From assembly GCF_014904705.1 (NCBI RefSeq), contig NZ_JACZCQ010000006.1:310001-374000 (forward strand): a stretch of 64,000 nucleotides of DNA, in the 5' to 3' direction. The notes under the pieces are model-generated. The model did not search any database and was not told the origin of the DNA. It saw only the letters and a list, made by a program, of their open reading frames with translations. A program made the position numbers and the translations under genes. Origin of the DNA: Nisaea sediminum. Its GTDB lineage: Bacteria; Pseudomonadota; Alphaproteobacteria; Thalassobaculales; Thalassobaculaceae. This document shows, piece after piece, positions 26,614 through 38,544 of the stretch. Position 1 is the stretch's first letter. The number at the start of each line of letters is the position of its first letter.

Positions 26614-28034
26614 GCAGCATTCTCCTTGCCGGAAACGATGCCGGCTATGTGGGTACTGACGGTGCCATAGTCATTGGCGAGCACCGTCATCCGCTCCTCG
26701 CGCTCGAGCAGGTCGGAAAGCCGCGCAGGCAGCGCCGGGCGGATACCGGTCGCGGCCTCGACCGCGTCTGGGAATTTCGCTGCGTGAGCGCAGGCGAGGG
26801 AGATCAAGGGCATCTCGGTGCCGATAGCGCCCGAGGCGCGGGCCTTGCGCGCGGCGCCGAGGGAGACGGCGGAATGGGGATCCGTGATCTCGCCTGTTTC
26901 CTCGAAGACCGCCTTGATCGTCGCCTTGGTCTCCGCCTCGTCCGTGCGGTAGCCGTCGAACACGGCGCGCGCTTTCTCCAGCATGCCCTGCGAGATCGAG
27001 AAACTGCCGTCCTTGCGGAAGCCGGTCAGCACCTCGGTCACGGCGGCGCCGTCGCGGTCGTAGAGATCAAAGAGGAAGCGCTCGAAGTTGCTCGAGACCT
27101 GGATATCCATGCTCGGGCTGATTGACGGCATGACGCCCTCGAGCTTCATCTCGCCCGAAGAGAGGAAGCGGGAGAGGATGTCGTTCTGGTTCGTCGCCAC
27201 CACCAGCCGGTCGATCGGCAGCCCCATCTGCTTGGCGGCATAGGCTGCGAAGATATTACCGAAATTGCCCGTCGGCACGACGAAGGAGACCGGCCGATCG
27301 GCCGTTGCACCGACCGAAAGCGCCGAGGTCACGTAATAGACCACCTGCGGCAGGATCCGCGCCCAGTTGATCGAGTTGACGGCGGAGAGATTGTGCCGGT
27401 CGCGGAAATCCGCGTCGTTGAAGAGCGCCTTCACCATGTCCTGGCAGTCGTCGAAGGTGCCCTCGAGCGCGATGGCATGGACGTTCGGGGCGTGCACCGT
27501 CGTCATCTGGTGCTGCTGCACCGGAGAGACCCGGCCCTTCGGGAAGAAGATGAAGATCTCGGCATTGGACCGGTCGCGGAAGGCCTGGATGGCCGCCGAC
27601 CCGGTGTCGCCCGAGGTCGCGCCGACGATCGTCACCTTCTCGCCGCGCTTTGCCAGCACATGGTCGAACATGCGCCCGAGCACCTGCATCGCGTAATCCT
27701 TGAAGGCGAGCGTCGGGCCGTGGAACAGCTCCATCATCCAGAGATTCGCGTCGAGCTGCTTCAGCGGCGCCACGGCGGTGTGGCCGAAGGATCCATAGAC
27801 CTCGTCCATGATCTGCTTCAGCGTCGCGTCGTCGAACGCATCGCCGGTGAAGAGGCGGCAGATCTCGAACGCGGTCTCCGCGTAGGTCAGCCCGGACAGC
27901 CGCGTCAGGTCCGCTGCGCTGAGCTGCGGCCAAGTCTTCGGGACGTAGAGTCCGCCGTCGCGGGCGAGGCCCGTCAGGAGCACGTCTTCGAAGCCGAGTT
28001 CGGGGGCCTTGCCCCGGGTACTGATATAGCGCAC
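26610..28034 (-). CDS. thrC: Threonine synthase
   Basis: 474 residues from a GTG at 28034, giving the canonical MRYISTRG start; the open frame extends further but codes for non-conserved sequence. It converts O-phosphohomoserine to threonine with PLP. The PLP lysine is in LAFKDYAMQVLG (Lys112), and the glycine-rich GATSGDTGSAAI binds the cofactor phosphate. It leads a three-gene unit with the M16 peptidase (4-base overlap) and the RimJ-like gene. Divergent from the oxidoreductase at 28141. Confidence 0.95.
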   Translation of the reverse strand: MRYISTRGKAPELGFEDVLLTGLARDGGLYVPKTWPQLSAADLTRLSGLTYAETAFEICRLFTGDAFDDATLKQIMDEVYGSFGHTAVAPLKQLDANLWMMELFHGPTLAFKDYAMQVLGRMFDHVLAKRGEKVTIVGATSGDTGSAAIQAFRDRSNAEIFIFFPKGRVSPVQQHQMTTVHAPNVHAIALEGTFDDCQDMVKALFNDADFRDRHNLSAVNSINWARILPQVVYYVTSALSVGATADRPVSFVVPTGNFGNIFAAYAAKQMGLPIDRLVVATNQNDILSRFLSSGEMKLEGVMPSISPSMDIQVSSNFERFLFDLYDRDGAAVTEVLTGFRKDGSFSISQGMLEKARAVFDGYRTDEAETKATIKAVFEETGEITDPHSAVSLGAARKARASGAIGTEMPLISLACAHAAKFPDAVEAATGIRPALPARLSDLLEREERMTVLANDYGTVSTHIAGIVSGKENAA

Positions 28035-28140
28035 GTCCGCCGTCTCTTTTCGCTGTCCGAAAGAGCGCAACCTAGCGGTGGGCTGGGGTTCTTGCAACAA
28101 TGCCCGCGGCCAGCACAACTTGGACGACGGGACGGGCTCC

Positions 28141-29037
28141 ATGGCACTCGACTGCATCGCGATCATGACACCGGGGGACATGGGTCACGCCATAGGTCGC
28201 CGCCTCGCCGAGGGCGGGGTCCGGGTGGTCACCAACCTCGAGGGCCGCTCGGCCCGCAGCCGCGCCCTGGCGGAGCAGGCGGGGATCGAGGATCTCGGCT
28301 CCGACGCCCGGCTGCTTACCGAATGCGACGCCATTTTCTCCATCATGCCGCCGGACCAGGCGCCGGGCTTCGTCGACCGGATGATCAAGGCCGCCGGAAC
28401 GGTCGGCGGGGCGCCCCGCGCCATGCTCGTGGATCTCAACGCCACGGCTCCGTCGACCGCGAGGGCCGCGCGAGACCGGGCCGAAGCGGCCGGCATCCGC
28501 TTTCTCGACGGCGGCATCATCGGCGGCCCGCCCTATCCAGGACGGCCGAGCCCCCGGATCTATGTGAACGGCCCGGGCGCGGAGGCCTTCGAATCGCTGC
28601 GTCCGGCGCTCGATATCCGCGTGGTCGCGGGCGAGGTCGGCGCCGCCTCCGCCCTCAAGATGTGCTTCGCGACCCTGACCAAGGGCGTGCAGGCGCTGGC
28701 GATCCAGAGCTTCGTCACGGCGGAACTGGAAGGGGTCGGGCCGGAGTTTCGCGCCGAGATGGAAGGCGCACAGGCGAACCTGCTCAAAAGCCTCACCAAC
28801 AGCCTGCCCGGCATGCCGCCCAAGGCCTATCGCTGGGTCGGCGAAATGGAGGAGATCGCCAAAACCTATGGGGATGCGGGCCTCGGTTCGAAAACCTTCG
28901 AGGGCGCAGCAGAGGTCTACCGCCTCGTCGAGAGCACCCCGCTCGGCAAGGAAGTGGTGGAGAACCGCACCATGGGAACCACGCTCGAAGACCTGGTTTC
29001 GCGGCTCGCCGATGCGCTCAGGACGGAAACCAAATAG
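28141..29037 (+). CDS. NAD(P)-dependent oxidoreductase, 6-phosphogluconate/3-hydroxyisobutyrate dehydrogenase-like
   Basis: 298 residues from the ATG at 28141. A Rossmann domain opens with IAIMTPGDMGHAIGRRLAEGG, a variant of GxGxMG with Pro-Gly-Asp in place of the usual Gly-Leu-Gly. The C-terminal domain (SALKMCFATLTKGVQALAIQ) is of the DUF1932 type found in a subgroup of the beta-hydroxyacid dehydrogenases. The substrate is unknown. The 3' end overlaps that of the convergent GNAT gene by 20 bases. Confidence 0.8.
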   Translation: MALDCIAIMTPGDMGHAIGRRLAEGGVRVVTNLEGRSARSRALAEQAGIEDLGSDARLLTECDAIFSIMPPDQAPGFVDRMIKAAGTVGGAPRAMLVDLNATAPSTARAARDRAEAAGIRFLDGGIIGGPPYPGRPSPRIYVNGPGAEAFESLRPALDIRVVAGEVGAASALKMCFATLTKGVQALAIQSFVTAELEGVGPEFRAEMEGAQANLLKSLTNSLPGMPPKAYRWVGEMEEIAKTYGDAGLGSKTFEGAAEVYRLVESTPLGKEVVENRTMGTTLEDLVSRLADALRTETK

Positions 29038-29611
29038 CGGTACGACGCCGCGCCCGCCATTCCTCGCGCGTGATTTCCCAGAGCTCCATCGGCAAGCGAC
29101 CCGAGACATAATCCTTTTCGCCGGTGGCGATCACGCGCATGGAAGTACGCTCGGAGATCCGCCGCGAGCCCTCATTGGCGACCGCTTTCGGCACGCGCAG
29201 GACCGAACGCCCAAGCGTCTCGAACCAGAAGTCGGTCACGGCTTCCACCGCCTCCGACATGATCCCTTTCCCGCGCCATTCCGGAAGGAGCCAGAAACCG
29301 CGGTTGTTATCCGGCTGATCCATCAGGCCAATCACCCCGATCAGCGTCCCGGGATCGGATTTCGGGCGGATCGTCCAGTTCCATTCGGTGCCGGCGCGCA
29401 TGGCCGGCAAGGCGATATCCCGGACATAGGTCAGTGCCCCATCGGCCGGATAGGGCCATGGCACATGGCTGCCGAGATATTTCACGATTTCCCATTGCGG
29501 GAAGCATCTCTGAAGCACCTCAGCGTCGGCAAGCTCCAGTGGACCAAGTTGCAACCGCTCCGTTTCGAGAGCAGGCGTTGCAGGCGCAGCGGCCGCGATC
29601 TTCCCCGTCAT
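29018..29611 (-). CDS. GNAT family N-acetyltransferase
   Basis: 197 residues from the ATG at 29611 behind GAGAGAAAC; upstream in-frame starts are not supported. The RimJ/RimL-type pattern is LETERLQLGPLELADAEVL, then GFWLLPEWRGKGIMSEAVEAV (acetyl-CoA loop) and RVPKAVANEGSRRISERTSM. The acceptor is unknown. It is transcribed from the Lrp gene side, with 22 bases between them, so the two may form a unit. Confidence 0.85.
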   Translation of the reverse strand: MTGKIAAAAPATPALETERLQLGPLELADAEVLQRCFPQWEIVKYLGSHVPWPYPADGALTYVRDIALPAMRAGTEWNWTIRPKSDPGTLIGVIGLMDQPDNNRGFWLLPEWRGKGIMSEAVEAVTDFWFETLGRSVLRVPKAVANEGSRRISERTSMRVIATGEKDYVSGRLPMELWEITREEWRARRRTAIWFPS

Positions 29612-29633
29612 TGTTTCTCTCGCTAGAGCCAGA

Positions 29634-30101
29634 CTACCCAGCGTAACCCAGCGGCAGTGCCGTCGTGTACTTGATTTCCTCCATCGCGAAGCTGGAGCTG
29701 ACCTCAGCGAGGTCGGCAATGGAGATCAACCGCTTGTAGACCGCGTCATAAGCGTCGACGCTCGGCACCACGATGCGAAGCAGGTAATCGACCGTACCGC
29801 TCATCCGGTAGAACTCCAGCACCTCCGGGATCGCAGAAACCCCTTTGGCGAATTTCTCCAGCCAGACGTCATTGTGCTGGCTGGTCCGGATCATCACGAA
29901 AACGGTGAGCGGCACGTCGATCGCGCGGCGATCCAGCAGCGCGACGCGCTTGCGGATGACGCCTTGCTTTTCGAGATTCTGGATACGGCGCCAGCAGGGG
30001 GTGGAGGAAAGCCCGACCCGGCTGCCGATCTCGGCGACCGAGAGCGCGGCGTCCTCCTGCAGCAATGCCAGGATACGGCGATCGATATCGTCCATCGACA
30101 T
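29634..30101 (-). CDS. Lrp/AsnC family transcriptional regulator
   Basis: 155 residues from the ATG at 30101 (GAGA nine bases before); longer starts to 30140 are possible. The N-terminal helix-turn-helix (DDIDRRILALLQEDAALSVA, then RVGLSSTPCWRRIQNLE) is textbook Lrp, and the rest is the RAM ligand-binding domain. These regulators respond to amino acids. Divergent from the DUF6356 gene with about 130 AT-rich bases between, which probably hold both promoters. Confidence 0.92.
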   Translation of the reverse strand: MSMDDIDRRILALLQEDAALSVAEIGSRVGLSSTPCWRRIQNLEKQGVIRKRVALLDRRAIDVPLTVFVMIRTSQHNDVWLEKFAKGVSAIPEVLEFYRMSGTVDYLLRIVVPSVDAYDAVYKRLISIADLAEVSSSFAMEEIKYTTALPLGYAG

Positions 30102-30230
30102 GCTAAGAAATCTCATTTTGATAGAAAAATATTCCATCATTTTGAGATTTCATATCAAAGATTGCAAACAATTTGCGCTGGATTGGGCTGACAATATCCC
30201 TCTGTTCGTCATTCAGCCGGGAGCCGCGCC

Positions 30231-30491
30231 ATGATCTTCAAACTCTTCACCAATCATCCCGAATCGGTCGGCGAGAGCTACTGGCAGCATTTCGGCTTCG
30301 CGACCTCGACCGGCGCGGCGATGATGCTGGGCGGGCTCGCCTGCATCGCGCACGGACTGTTCCCGTTCCTCTTCACCCGCACCGGCAGCAAGACCATCGC
30401 GCGGCTCTACGAGCGCATGTCCTCGGGCGCCCGCCACAAGGTGATGGCGGTGAACCATGCCGAACTGGGTCAGCAGCAGCCTGCGGAATAA
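30231..30491 (+). CDS. DUF6356 family small membrane protein
   Basis: 86 residues. The pattern HPESVGESYWQHFGFATSTG, then a hydrophobic stretch with GGLACIAHGLFPFLF and TGSKTIARLYERM, matches the uncharacterised DUF6356 family as I remember it. One or two membrane segments (about 25-50). GGGAG precedes the ATG. Divergent from the Lrp gene; its stop is nine bases from that of the convergent carboxypeptidase. Function unknown. Confidence 0.75.
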   Translation: MIFKLFTNHPESVGESYWQHFGFATSTGAAMMLGGLACIAHGLFPFLFTRTGSKTIARLYERMSSGARHKVMAVNHAELGQQQPAE

Positions 30492-30499
30492 GGACGCGT

Positions 30500-31993
30500 T
30501 TAGAGATAGCGCTCGGAGAGATGAGCGAGGAACGGATCGGCGCTGAGTTCGGCGCCGGTTGCCTCAGCGAGTATCTCGTTGGTGAGCGTCGAACTCGCCT
30601 TCCGGTGCACGGTCTCGCCGAGCCATGACAGGAGCGGTGCGAAATTGCCACCGGCGATCTGTCCGTCGAGACCGGGTAGCGCATCCTTCGCCGCCTTGAA
30701 GAGCTGCGCCGCGGCGAGTGCCCCGAGCGTGTAGGTCGGGAAATACCCGAACGAACCGTGATACCAGTGGATGTCCTGGAGACAGCCGTCTCGGTCGTCC
30801 TTCGGCTCGACGCCAAGCGAGGCCTTCATGCCCTCGCGCCACGCGCCAGGCAGGTCCTTCACCTTGAGGTCGCCCGCCAGCAGCGCTTTTTCGAGGTCGT
30901 AGCGCAGCATGACATGGAGCGGATAGGTCACCTCGTCCGCATCGACCCGGATCAGGCCGCGCGAGACCCGATGGCCGAGCCGGTTCAGATTTTCCGGGGT
31001 GAGCGCCGGACCGTCCTTGCCGAGAACGTCAGACGCCAGAGGCGCCAGGAAGCGGTAGAAGGCCGGCGAGCGGCAAGCCTGCATCTCCATCAGCAGCGAC
31101 TGGCTCTCATGCATCACCATGCCGCGCGAGGAGCCGACCGGCTGACCTCGCCACTCCTCCGGCAGACCGTGTTCATAGAGGGCATGACCGGTCTCGTGGA
31201 TCACCCCCATCAGCGCGCGGGTGAAATCCTCTTCCGAATAGCGGGTCGTGATCCGGATATCCTCCGGGATGCCCCCGGTGAAAGGATGCGCGCTCTCATC
31301 GAGGCGGCCATGGGTGAAATCGAAGCCGAGCGCGGCCATGACTTTCTCGCCGAGCGCCTTTTGCCTCTCGGACGGGAACGGCCCTTCCGGTTGCAGCGCT
31401 TTCGGCCCGGCCGCCTGGTGAGCGAAGATCTTCTCCATGAGGGCCGGAAGCTCAACCTTCAGCGTGGCGAAGATCGGATCGATCCAGGCCATGGACCCGC
31501 CCGGCTCGTAGCTGTCGATCAGCGCGTCATAGAGACTGCATCCCAGCTTTTCGGCCTTTACCTGACCGTATTCGCGGGTCAGATCGAGCACACGTGAGAG
31601 CTTGTCCGAGACGGCGGCGAAATCGTCCTGCTTGCGCGCCTCGCGCCACGCATTGACGCAGGCCGACGTCGCCCGCGAGCGCGCCTCCACCAGTGCGGCC
31701 GGGGCAACGGTCTCATTGGTATGGACCCGGCGCATCTCGCGCAGGTTCGCGCGCTGCCAGGGTTCGAGCGCCTGCACAGTGGCTTCGGCCTCAGAAAGCT
31801 CTTCCTCGACCGCGGGATCGGAGAGCAGTTCATGCTGCAGCACATCGAGCACGGCCATCTGCTCGGCCCGGGCCTCGGCGCCGCCGGGCGGCATCATCGT
31901 TTCCTGATCCCAGCCGAGCACGGCGCTCGCTCCGGAAAGAGCGGAGTGGCGCCGGAAACGGGCCTCGAGGGCGGTATAGGGGTTATTGCTCAC
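30500..31993 (-). CDS. M32 family metallocarboxypeptidase
   Basis: 497 residues from a GTG. The zinc motif HETGH is at 266-270, followed by ALYEHGLP and later HESQSLLMEMQ with the third ligand glutamate, as in Thermus aquaticus carboxypeptidase. It removes C-terminal residues from peptides in the cytosol. The start overlaps the 3' end of surf1 by 11 bases, so it is the last gene of the cytochrome oxidase operon here, although no respiratory role is known for the family. Confidence 0.93.
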   Translation of the reverse strand: MSNNPYTALEARFRRHSALSGASAVLGWDQETMMPPGGAEARAEQMAVLDVLQHELLSDPAVEEELSEAEATVQALEPWQRANLREMRRVHTNETVAPAALVEARSRATSACVNAWREARKQDDFAAVSDKLSRVLDLTREYGQVKAEKLGCSLYDALIDSYEPGGSMAWIDPIFATLKVELPALMEKIFAHQAAGPKALQPEGPFPSERQKALGEKVMAALGFDFTHGRLDESAHPFTGGIPEDIRITTRYSEEDFTRALMGVIHETGHALYEHGLPEEWRGQPVGSSRGMVMHESQSLLMEMQACRSPAFYRFLAPLASDVLGKDGPALTPENLNRLGHRVSRGLIRVDADEVTYPLHVMLRYDLEKALLAGDLKVKDLPGAWREGMKASLGVEPKDDRDGCLQDIHWYHGSFGYFPTYTLGALAAAQLFKAAKDALPGLDGQIAGGNFAPLLSWLGETVHRKASSTLTNEILAEATGAELSADPFLAHLSERYL

Positions 31994-32732
31994 GGCCGGA
32001 TCCCTCGCCGCCGTCGGACAGTTCGTCCTCCGGCTTCAGGTGGAAAATGACATAGATGACGATCAGGGTGAGGGCGAGAAGCGCCCAGGTCACCGCATAG
32101 CTCAAATGCTCGTTGCGGACATGGATCTTCGTATCCGCCCCGATCGGCATCCGGAACGGCCCCGGATCGCGCAGACGGTCGACATAGTACGGCAGCACCG
32201 GGCCGAGATCGCGTGCGGCCGCCATCTCAGCCGTGTCGACATAGAGCCAGACTTCGTTCTGCGGCTCGTTCGCGGGAACGAAATAGCCTTTCAAGCGGTC
32301 TTCGCGGATCAGCCCCTCGACGGTTTGCACACCCTCGACATGCATCGGCTTGGTGTCGACAGGTCCCAGGGTCTTGAGCTGGATCCAGCCCCGGTTCACG
32401 AGGATCGTTCGACCGTCCGTCAGCTTCATCGGAGTGATCAGGTGGAAGCCCGCATTGCCTTCGAACGGTTTCCCGGTGATCAGCAGTTCCTTGTCGTGCA
32501 GGTAGACGCCTTCGAGACGCACGCGGCGATACCGCCAGTCCTCGATGTCGTCGATCGTCTGCGGAGGTGCCACCGGCGCCTCGGCCACGCGGGCTTCGAA
32601 CTGCTCGACGATCCCCGTCTTCCAGATCAGGCGCTCGATCTGCCAGTAGCAGAGACCGAGCATGAAAGCGGCAGCGAGGATAGTGAAGAAGGTGGCCCAG
32701 AAGGTGGGGCGAAACCTGCGATTGCCGAGCAT
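31983..32732 (-). CDS. SURF1 family cytochrome oxidase assembly protein
   Basis: 249 residues with a membrane segment at each end (about 10-30 and 215-235) and a periplasmic domain between, the standard SURF1 layout. Conserved WRYRRVRLEGVY, ITPMKLTDGRTILVNRGW and the closing NEHLSYAVTWALLALTL are present. SURF1 helps insert heme a into subunit I of aa3-type oxidase. It follows DUF983 in the oxidase operon and overlaps the M32 gene by 11 bases. Confidence 0.93.
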   Translation of the reverse strand: MLGNRRFRPTFWATFFTILAAAFMLGLCYWQIERLIWKTGIVEQFEARVAEAPVAPPQTIDDIEDWRYRRVRLEGVYLHDKELLITGKPFEGNAGFHLITPMKLTDGRTILVNRGWIQLKTLGPVDTKPMHVEGVQTVEGLIREDRLKGYFVPANEPQNEVWLYVDTAEMAAARDLGPVLPYYVDRLRDPGPFRMPIGADTKIHVRNEHLSYAVTWALLALTLIVIYVIFHLKPEDELSDGGEGSGREQ

Positions 32733-32788
32733 GTTCTAATCCCAGACTGTGCCCGCCGGAGCGGGGCGGCCCGCTCCGTTGACGCCGG

Positions 32789-33163
32789 CTAGGTCCCCGG
32801 CGGGCGGTGCGGTGTCTTGTGCTTGAATTGCAGCGCGATCGTGTAGGCCTTCAAAGGCCGTAGCAGCGCCACGGTGCCGCCGAGAACCACGGCGCTCCAG
32901 AGCACGGCATGCACCCAGAGCGGCGGTTCGAACAGCGTCTCGATCCAGAGCGCGAGGGGCACGACGGTCCCCCCGAGCACGAAAATGATGAAGACAGCGG
33001 GACCGTCACCGCTGTCTTCGTTCTTCAGGTCCAGCCCGCAGTTCGCGCAGACGTCGCGGACCTTTAGAAAGCCCTCGAACAGGCTCCCCTTGCCACAGCG
33101 CGGACAGGTGCAGGAGAGCCCGGTCGATAGCGGGGACAGCGGGGGATAGTAAGGCTCGCTCAC
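32789..33163 (-). CDS. DUF983 family protein
   Basis: 124 residues from a GTG six bases after GGGAGGA. Two CxxC pairs near the N-terminus (CPRCG and CANCG) suggest a zinc ribbon, followed by two hydrophobic segments (about 57-75 and 83-102). The family is uncharacterised but sits between the subunit III and SURF1 genes in many alphaproteobacteria, as here, hinting at a role in oxidase assembly. Confidence 0.9.
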   Translation of the reverse strand: MSEPYYPPLSPLSTGLSCTCPRCGKGSLFEGFLKVRDVCANCGLDLKNEDSGDGPAVFIIFVLGGTVVPLALWIETLFEPPLWVHAVLWSAVVLGGTVALLRPLKAYTIALQFKHKTPHRPPGT

Positions 33164-33197
33164 GCGCTATCCTCCCGCATCGATCCCATACCGGCCG

Positions 33198-33983
33198 TCA
33201 GCCGCCCCACCAGTAGACGCAGACGAACAGGAACAGCCAGACCACGTCGACGAAGTGCCAGTACCAGGCCGCCGCCTCGAAGCCGAAATGATGGTCCGGC
33301 TTGAAATGGCCGGCGCGGCCGCGGAACCAGCAGACCGTCAGGAAGGTCGTTCCGATGATCACGTGGAAGCCGTGGAAGCCGGTCGCAAGATAGAAGGTCG
33401 AGGCGTAGATGCCGTCGGTAAACCCGAAGGCCGCGTGGCTGTACTCGAAGGCCTGCAGCGCCGTGAAAGCCGCGCCGAGCAGGATGGTGATGCCGAGGCC
33501 GAGCTGGAACTGGTCCCGCTTGTTCTCGATCAGCGCGTGGTGCGCCCAGGTCACCGTGCAGCCAGAGAGCAACAGAATCATGGTGTTGATCAGCGGCAGG
33601 TCCCAGGCGTCGAACGGCACGATGCCTTCCGGCGGCCAGACACCGGTATCCGGATAGAGCGAACTGTCGAAGAAAGCCCAGAAGAAGGCGGCGAAGAACA
33701 TCACCTCGGAGGCGATGAAGAGGATCATGCCGTAGCGCATACCGAGCTGGACGATCGAGGTGTGATGGCCCTGATACTCGGCCTCGCGCACCACGTCGCG
33801 CCACCAGAAGAACATGGTCATCATGATCGAGAGCAGGCCGGCGATCAGGATGTACCCGCCGAACGCATATTCATGCATGAACATGACGGCGCCGACCGCG
33901 GTGATGAAGCCGGACATGGATCCGACAAAGGGCCACGGGCTCGGTTCGACGAGATGGTAGGAATGCTGTGGATGTCCGCTCAT
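33198..33983 (-). CDS. ctaE: Cytochrome c oxidase subunit III
   Basis: 261 residues with seven predicted membrane helices. The start [12 protein letters not shown]-like block ([16 protein letters not shown]) and the [11 protein letters not shown] and [12 protein letters not shown] motifs are characteristic of subunit III of aa3 oxidases. It stabilises the catalytic core and the proton uptake path. It follows ctaG in the operon by 47 bases. Confidence 0.97.
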   Translation of the reverse strand: MSGHPQHSYHLVEPSPWPFVGSMSGFITAVGAVMFMHEYAFGGYILIAGLLSIMMTMFFWWRDVVREAEYQGHHTSIVQLGMRYGMILFIASEVMFFAAFFWAFFDSSLYPDTGVWPPEGIVPFDAWDLPLINTMILLLSGCTVTWAHHALIENKRDQFQLGLGITILLGAAFTALQAFEYSHAAFGFTDGIYASTFYLATGFHGFHVIIGTTFLTVCWFRGRAGHFKPDHHFGFEAAAWYWHFVDVVWLFLFVCVYWWGG

Positions 33984-34030
33984 TATCTTTCCCCTTCAGT
34001 CCGGCGTTTTGCGCGCCTTCCTCTCCTTGA

Positions 34031-34657
34031 TTATCCCTTGATGTCCGTCGCGCCGCGCGCCCCGGCCCCTGTCTCTTTCAGGGCGGCCTGGTTCCGCGCG
34101 GCTGTTGCTCCGGACTGATCCTGTGCTTTGTAGAAGGTGTAGGACAAGGTAATCGTCGTCACCCCGTCCATCTTTACGTCCTTGTCCATGTCCGGGTCGA
34201 TATAGAAAGAGACCGGCATGTCGACCCGCTGACCCGGTTGCAGCACCTGCTCGGTGAAGCAGAAGCAGTCGATCTTGTCGAAATAGATCCCGGCCTTGTC
34301 CGGCGTCACGTTGAAGGTCGCCGTCCCGACGATCGGCTCGTCGCCGTTGTTCACCGCCTCATAGAAGGCGAGCTTGGTTTCCCCGATCTTGAGTTCGACC
34401 GATGTCTGGACCGGCCGGAAGGACCATTTCAGGTCCGGCTGCACGCTCGCGTCGAACCGAACCGTGACCTTCCGGTCGAGGATCTCCGCATTGGCGCCGT
34501 CCGCGATCTGCGTGGTGCCGCCGAAGCCGGTGACCCGGCAGAACAGGTCGTAGAGCGGAACCGCGGCAAAGGAAACGCCGACCATGCTGAGGACCAGCGC
34601 ACCCAGTGCCAGGCCGACCCGCGCATTGCTCCGCTTACGTTCCGTCGGTTCCGTCAT
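34031..34657 (-). CDS. ctaG: Cytochrome c oxidase assembly protein CtaG (Cox11)
   Basis: 208 residues: one N-terminal membrane anchor (about 12-33) and a periplasmic immunoglobulin-like domain. The copper-binding CFCFTEQ motif is present and is preceded by the conserved PLYDLFCRVTGFGGTTQ. Cox11 delivers copper to the CuB site of subunit I. It starts three bases after the stop of the small CoxF-like gene. Confidence 0.96.
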   Translation of the reverse strand: MTEPTERKRSNARVGLALGALVLSMVGVSFAAVPLYDLFCRVTGFGGTTQIADGANAEILDRKVTVRFDASVQPDLKWSFRPVQTSVELKIGETKLAFYEAVNNGDEPIVGTATFNVTPDKAGIYFDKIDCFCFTEQVLQPGQRVDMPVSFYIDPDMDKDVKMDGVTTITLSYTFYKAQDQSGATAARNQAALKETGAGARGATDIKG

Positions 34658-34660
34658 GGC

Positions 34661-34804
34661 TCAACCCATCTTCAGGATGGTGATGACGTAGAACAGGACG
34701 AAGAACGCAATGATACAAGCCAGAATGGCGAGATTCTTGCCCTTCTTGCGGGCATAGAATTCCTCTCTGGTTTCCGGTTTCTGATCGTCGCTCATCGCAC
34801 TCAT
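34661..34804 (-). CDS. Small CoxF-like membrane protein
   Basis: 47 residues from an ATG that overlaps the ctaB stop (ATGA, 34801-34804). A charged N-terminus ([11 protein letters not shown]) is followed by one membrane helix (about 24-44) and a short tail. Small proteins of this shape stand between ctaB and ctaG in many alphaproteobacterial oxidase operons and are often called CoxF. Function is unproven. It is easily missed because of its size. Confidence 0.7.
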   Translation of the reverse strand: MSAMSDDQKPETREEFYARKKGKNLAILACIIAFFVLFYVITILKMG

Positions 34805-35718
34805 GCCCCTGCCGCCCGATCGATGATCAGCAGCGTGAAAATCACGAAGAGATAGAGAATGGAATAGCCGAACAAACGGCGGCAGTTCCTCTCGCTGGCA
34901 TCGCGGAACACGCGCCATGCGGAAAGCGTGAAGACCAGACCGAACGCCGCGGCTGGCAGGCCGTAAGTCAGCAGACCTATGGAGTCGAACGCGGCCGGAA
35001 GCAGGGTGATCGGTACCAGCAGCAGGGTGTAGATCAGGATCTGCTTCTGGGTTTCGCGCCGGCCGGAGACCACCGGCAGCATGGGTACGCCCGCGGCTTC
35101 GTAGTCGCCGGAACGATAGAGCGAGAGCGCCCAGAAATGTGGCGGCGTCCACATGAAGATGATCAGGAACATGACCAGCGGCAGCAGAGTGACGTCGCCG
35201 GTCACGGCGGCCCAGCCGATCACCGGCGGGAGCGCGCCCGAGGCACCGCCGATGACGATGTTCTGCGGCGTGCGGCGCTTCAGCCACATCGTATAGATGA
35301 AGACATAGAAGCCGATCGTGCCGGCCAGCAGCGCGGCCGCGACCCAGTTGGTCGCGAGCCCCATCACCATGACGGAAAAGCCGGACAGGATGACGCCGAA
35401 GGCGAGCGCCTCGTCGGCGCCGACCTTGCCCATGGGGATCGGCCGGCCGCGCGTCCGCGCCATGACGGCGTCGATATCACGGTCGTACCACATGTTGATC
35501 GCACCGGACGCGCCCGCTCCGATCGCGATGCAGAGCACCGCAACGGCCGCCAGGCCAGGATTGAGCTCGCCCGGGGCGAGATAGAGGCCGACGAACCCGG
35601 TGAAGACGACAAGCGACATCACCCGCGGCTTCAGCAGCGACAGGTAGTCCCGGATCGCTTCAGACGCCGAAGCGGCGGTCGGTGCCGCCGCTTTGAGCTC
35701 GATGGAAGTGTCAGACAC
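34801..35718 (-). CDS. ctaB: Protoheme IX farnesyltransferase (heme O synthase)
   Basis: 305 residues from a GTG. About eight to nine membrane helices of the UbiA superfamily carry the two aspartate-rich motifs: [19 protein letters not shown] and the later [17 protein letters not shown]. It farnesylates heme b to heme O, the precursor of heme a for the aa3 oxidase. It lies between ctaD (59 bases) and the CoxF-like gene (4-base overlap). Confidence 0.96.
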   Translation of the reverse strand: MSDTSIELKAAAPTAASASEAIRDYLSLLKPRVMSLVVFTGFVGLYLAPGELNPGLAAVAVLCIAIGAGASGAINMWYDRDIDAVMARTRGRPIPMGKVGADEALAFGVILSGFSVMVMGLATNWVAAALLAGTIGFYVFIYTMWLKRRTPQNIVIGGASGALPPVIGWAAVTGDVTLLPLVMFLIIFMWTPPHFWALSLYRSGDYEAAGVPMLPVVSGRRETQKQILIYTLLLVPITLLPAAFDSIGLLTYGLPAAAFGLVFTLSAWRVFRDASERNCRRLFGYSILYLFVIFTLLIIDRAAGA

Positions 35719-35777
35719 GCAAGAGAACCTTTCTCGCTTCGGTCCGCTCTGAAATCAGCGCCGCGAGGCGCCGCGGA

Positions 35778-38248
<2,471 letters not shown>

Positions 38249-38544
38249 GGTGTCCGTTCTCTCCGCAATATTCGTACTCGGGGCCGTTTTTAGCGTCAGG
38301 CGCGGCCCTTCACAAGGGTATCGCAATACACCGTCCGCCTCATTGCGTGAAGACAATTCGATCTCCGGCACGGGGCGGTCCAGCGATCCGCGACGAAGTG
38401 ACGCGCCTCTTGCAACGGACGGGCGCCGCGCTCTTCCGCAAGGGCGCACCGTGACTTTCCCGTGCTTGGGACCATATGCTATCGGAAAGATCAAGCCCAT
38501 ACCGGCGCCCCGCACCCGCGCGGGACATTTCAGGAGCGGACTCA
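38249..38544. promoter_or_regulatory. Divergent coxB/tldD intergenic region
   Basis: 296 bases without a supportable gene. It must hold the promoters of the oxidase operon (minus) and tldD (plus). I see no clear hexamer pair or long dyad. Confidence 0.4.
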
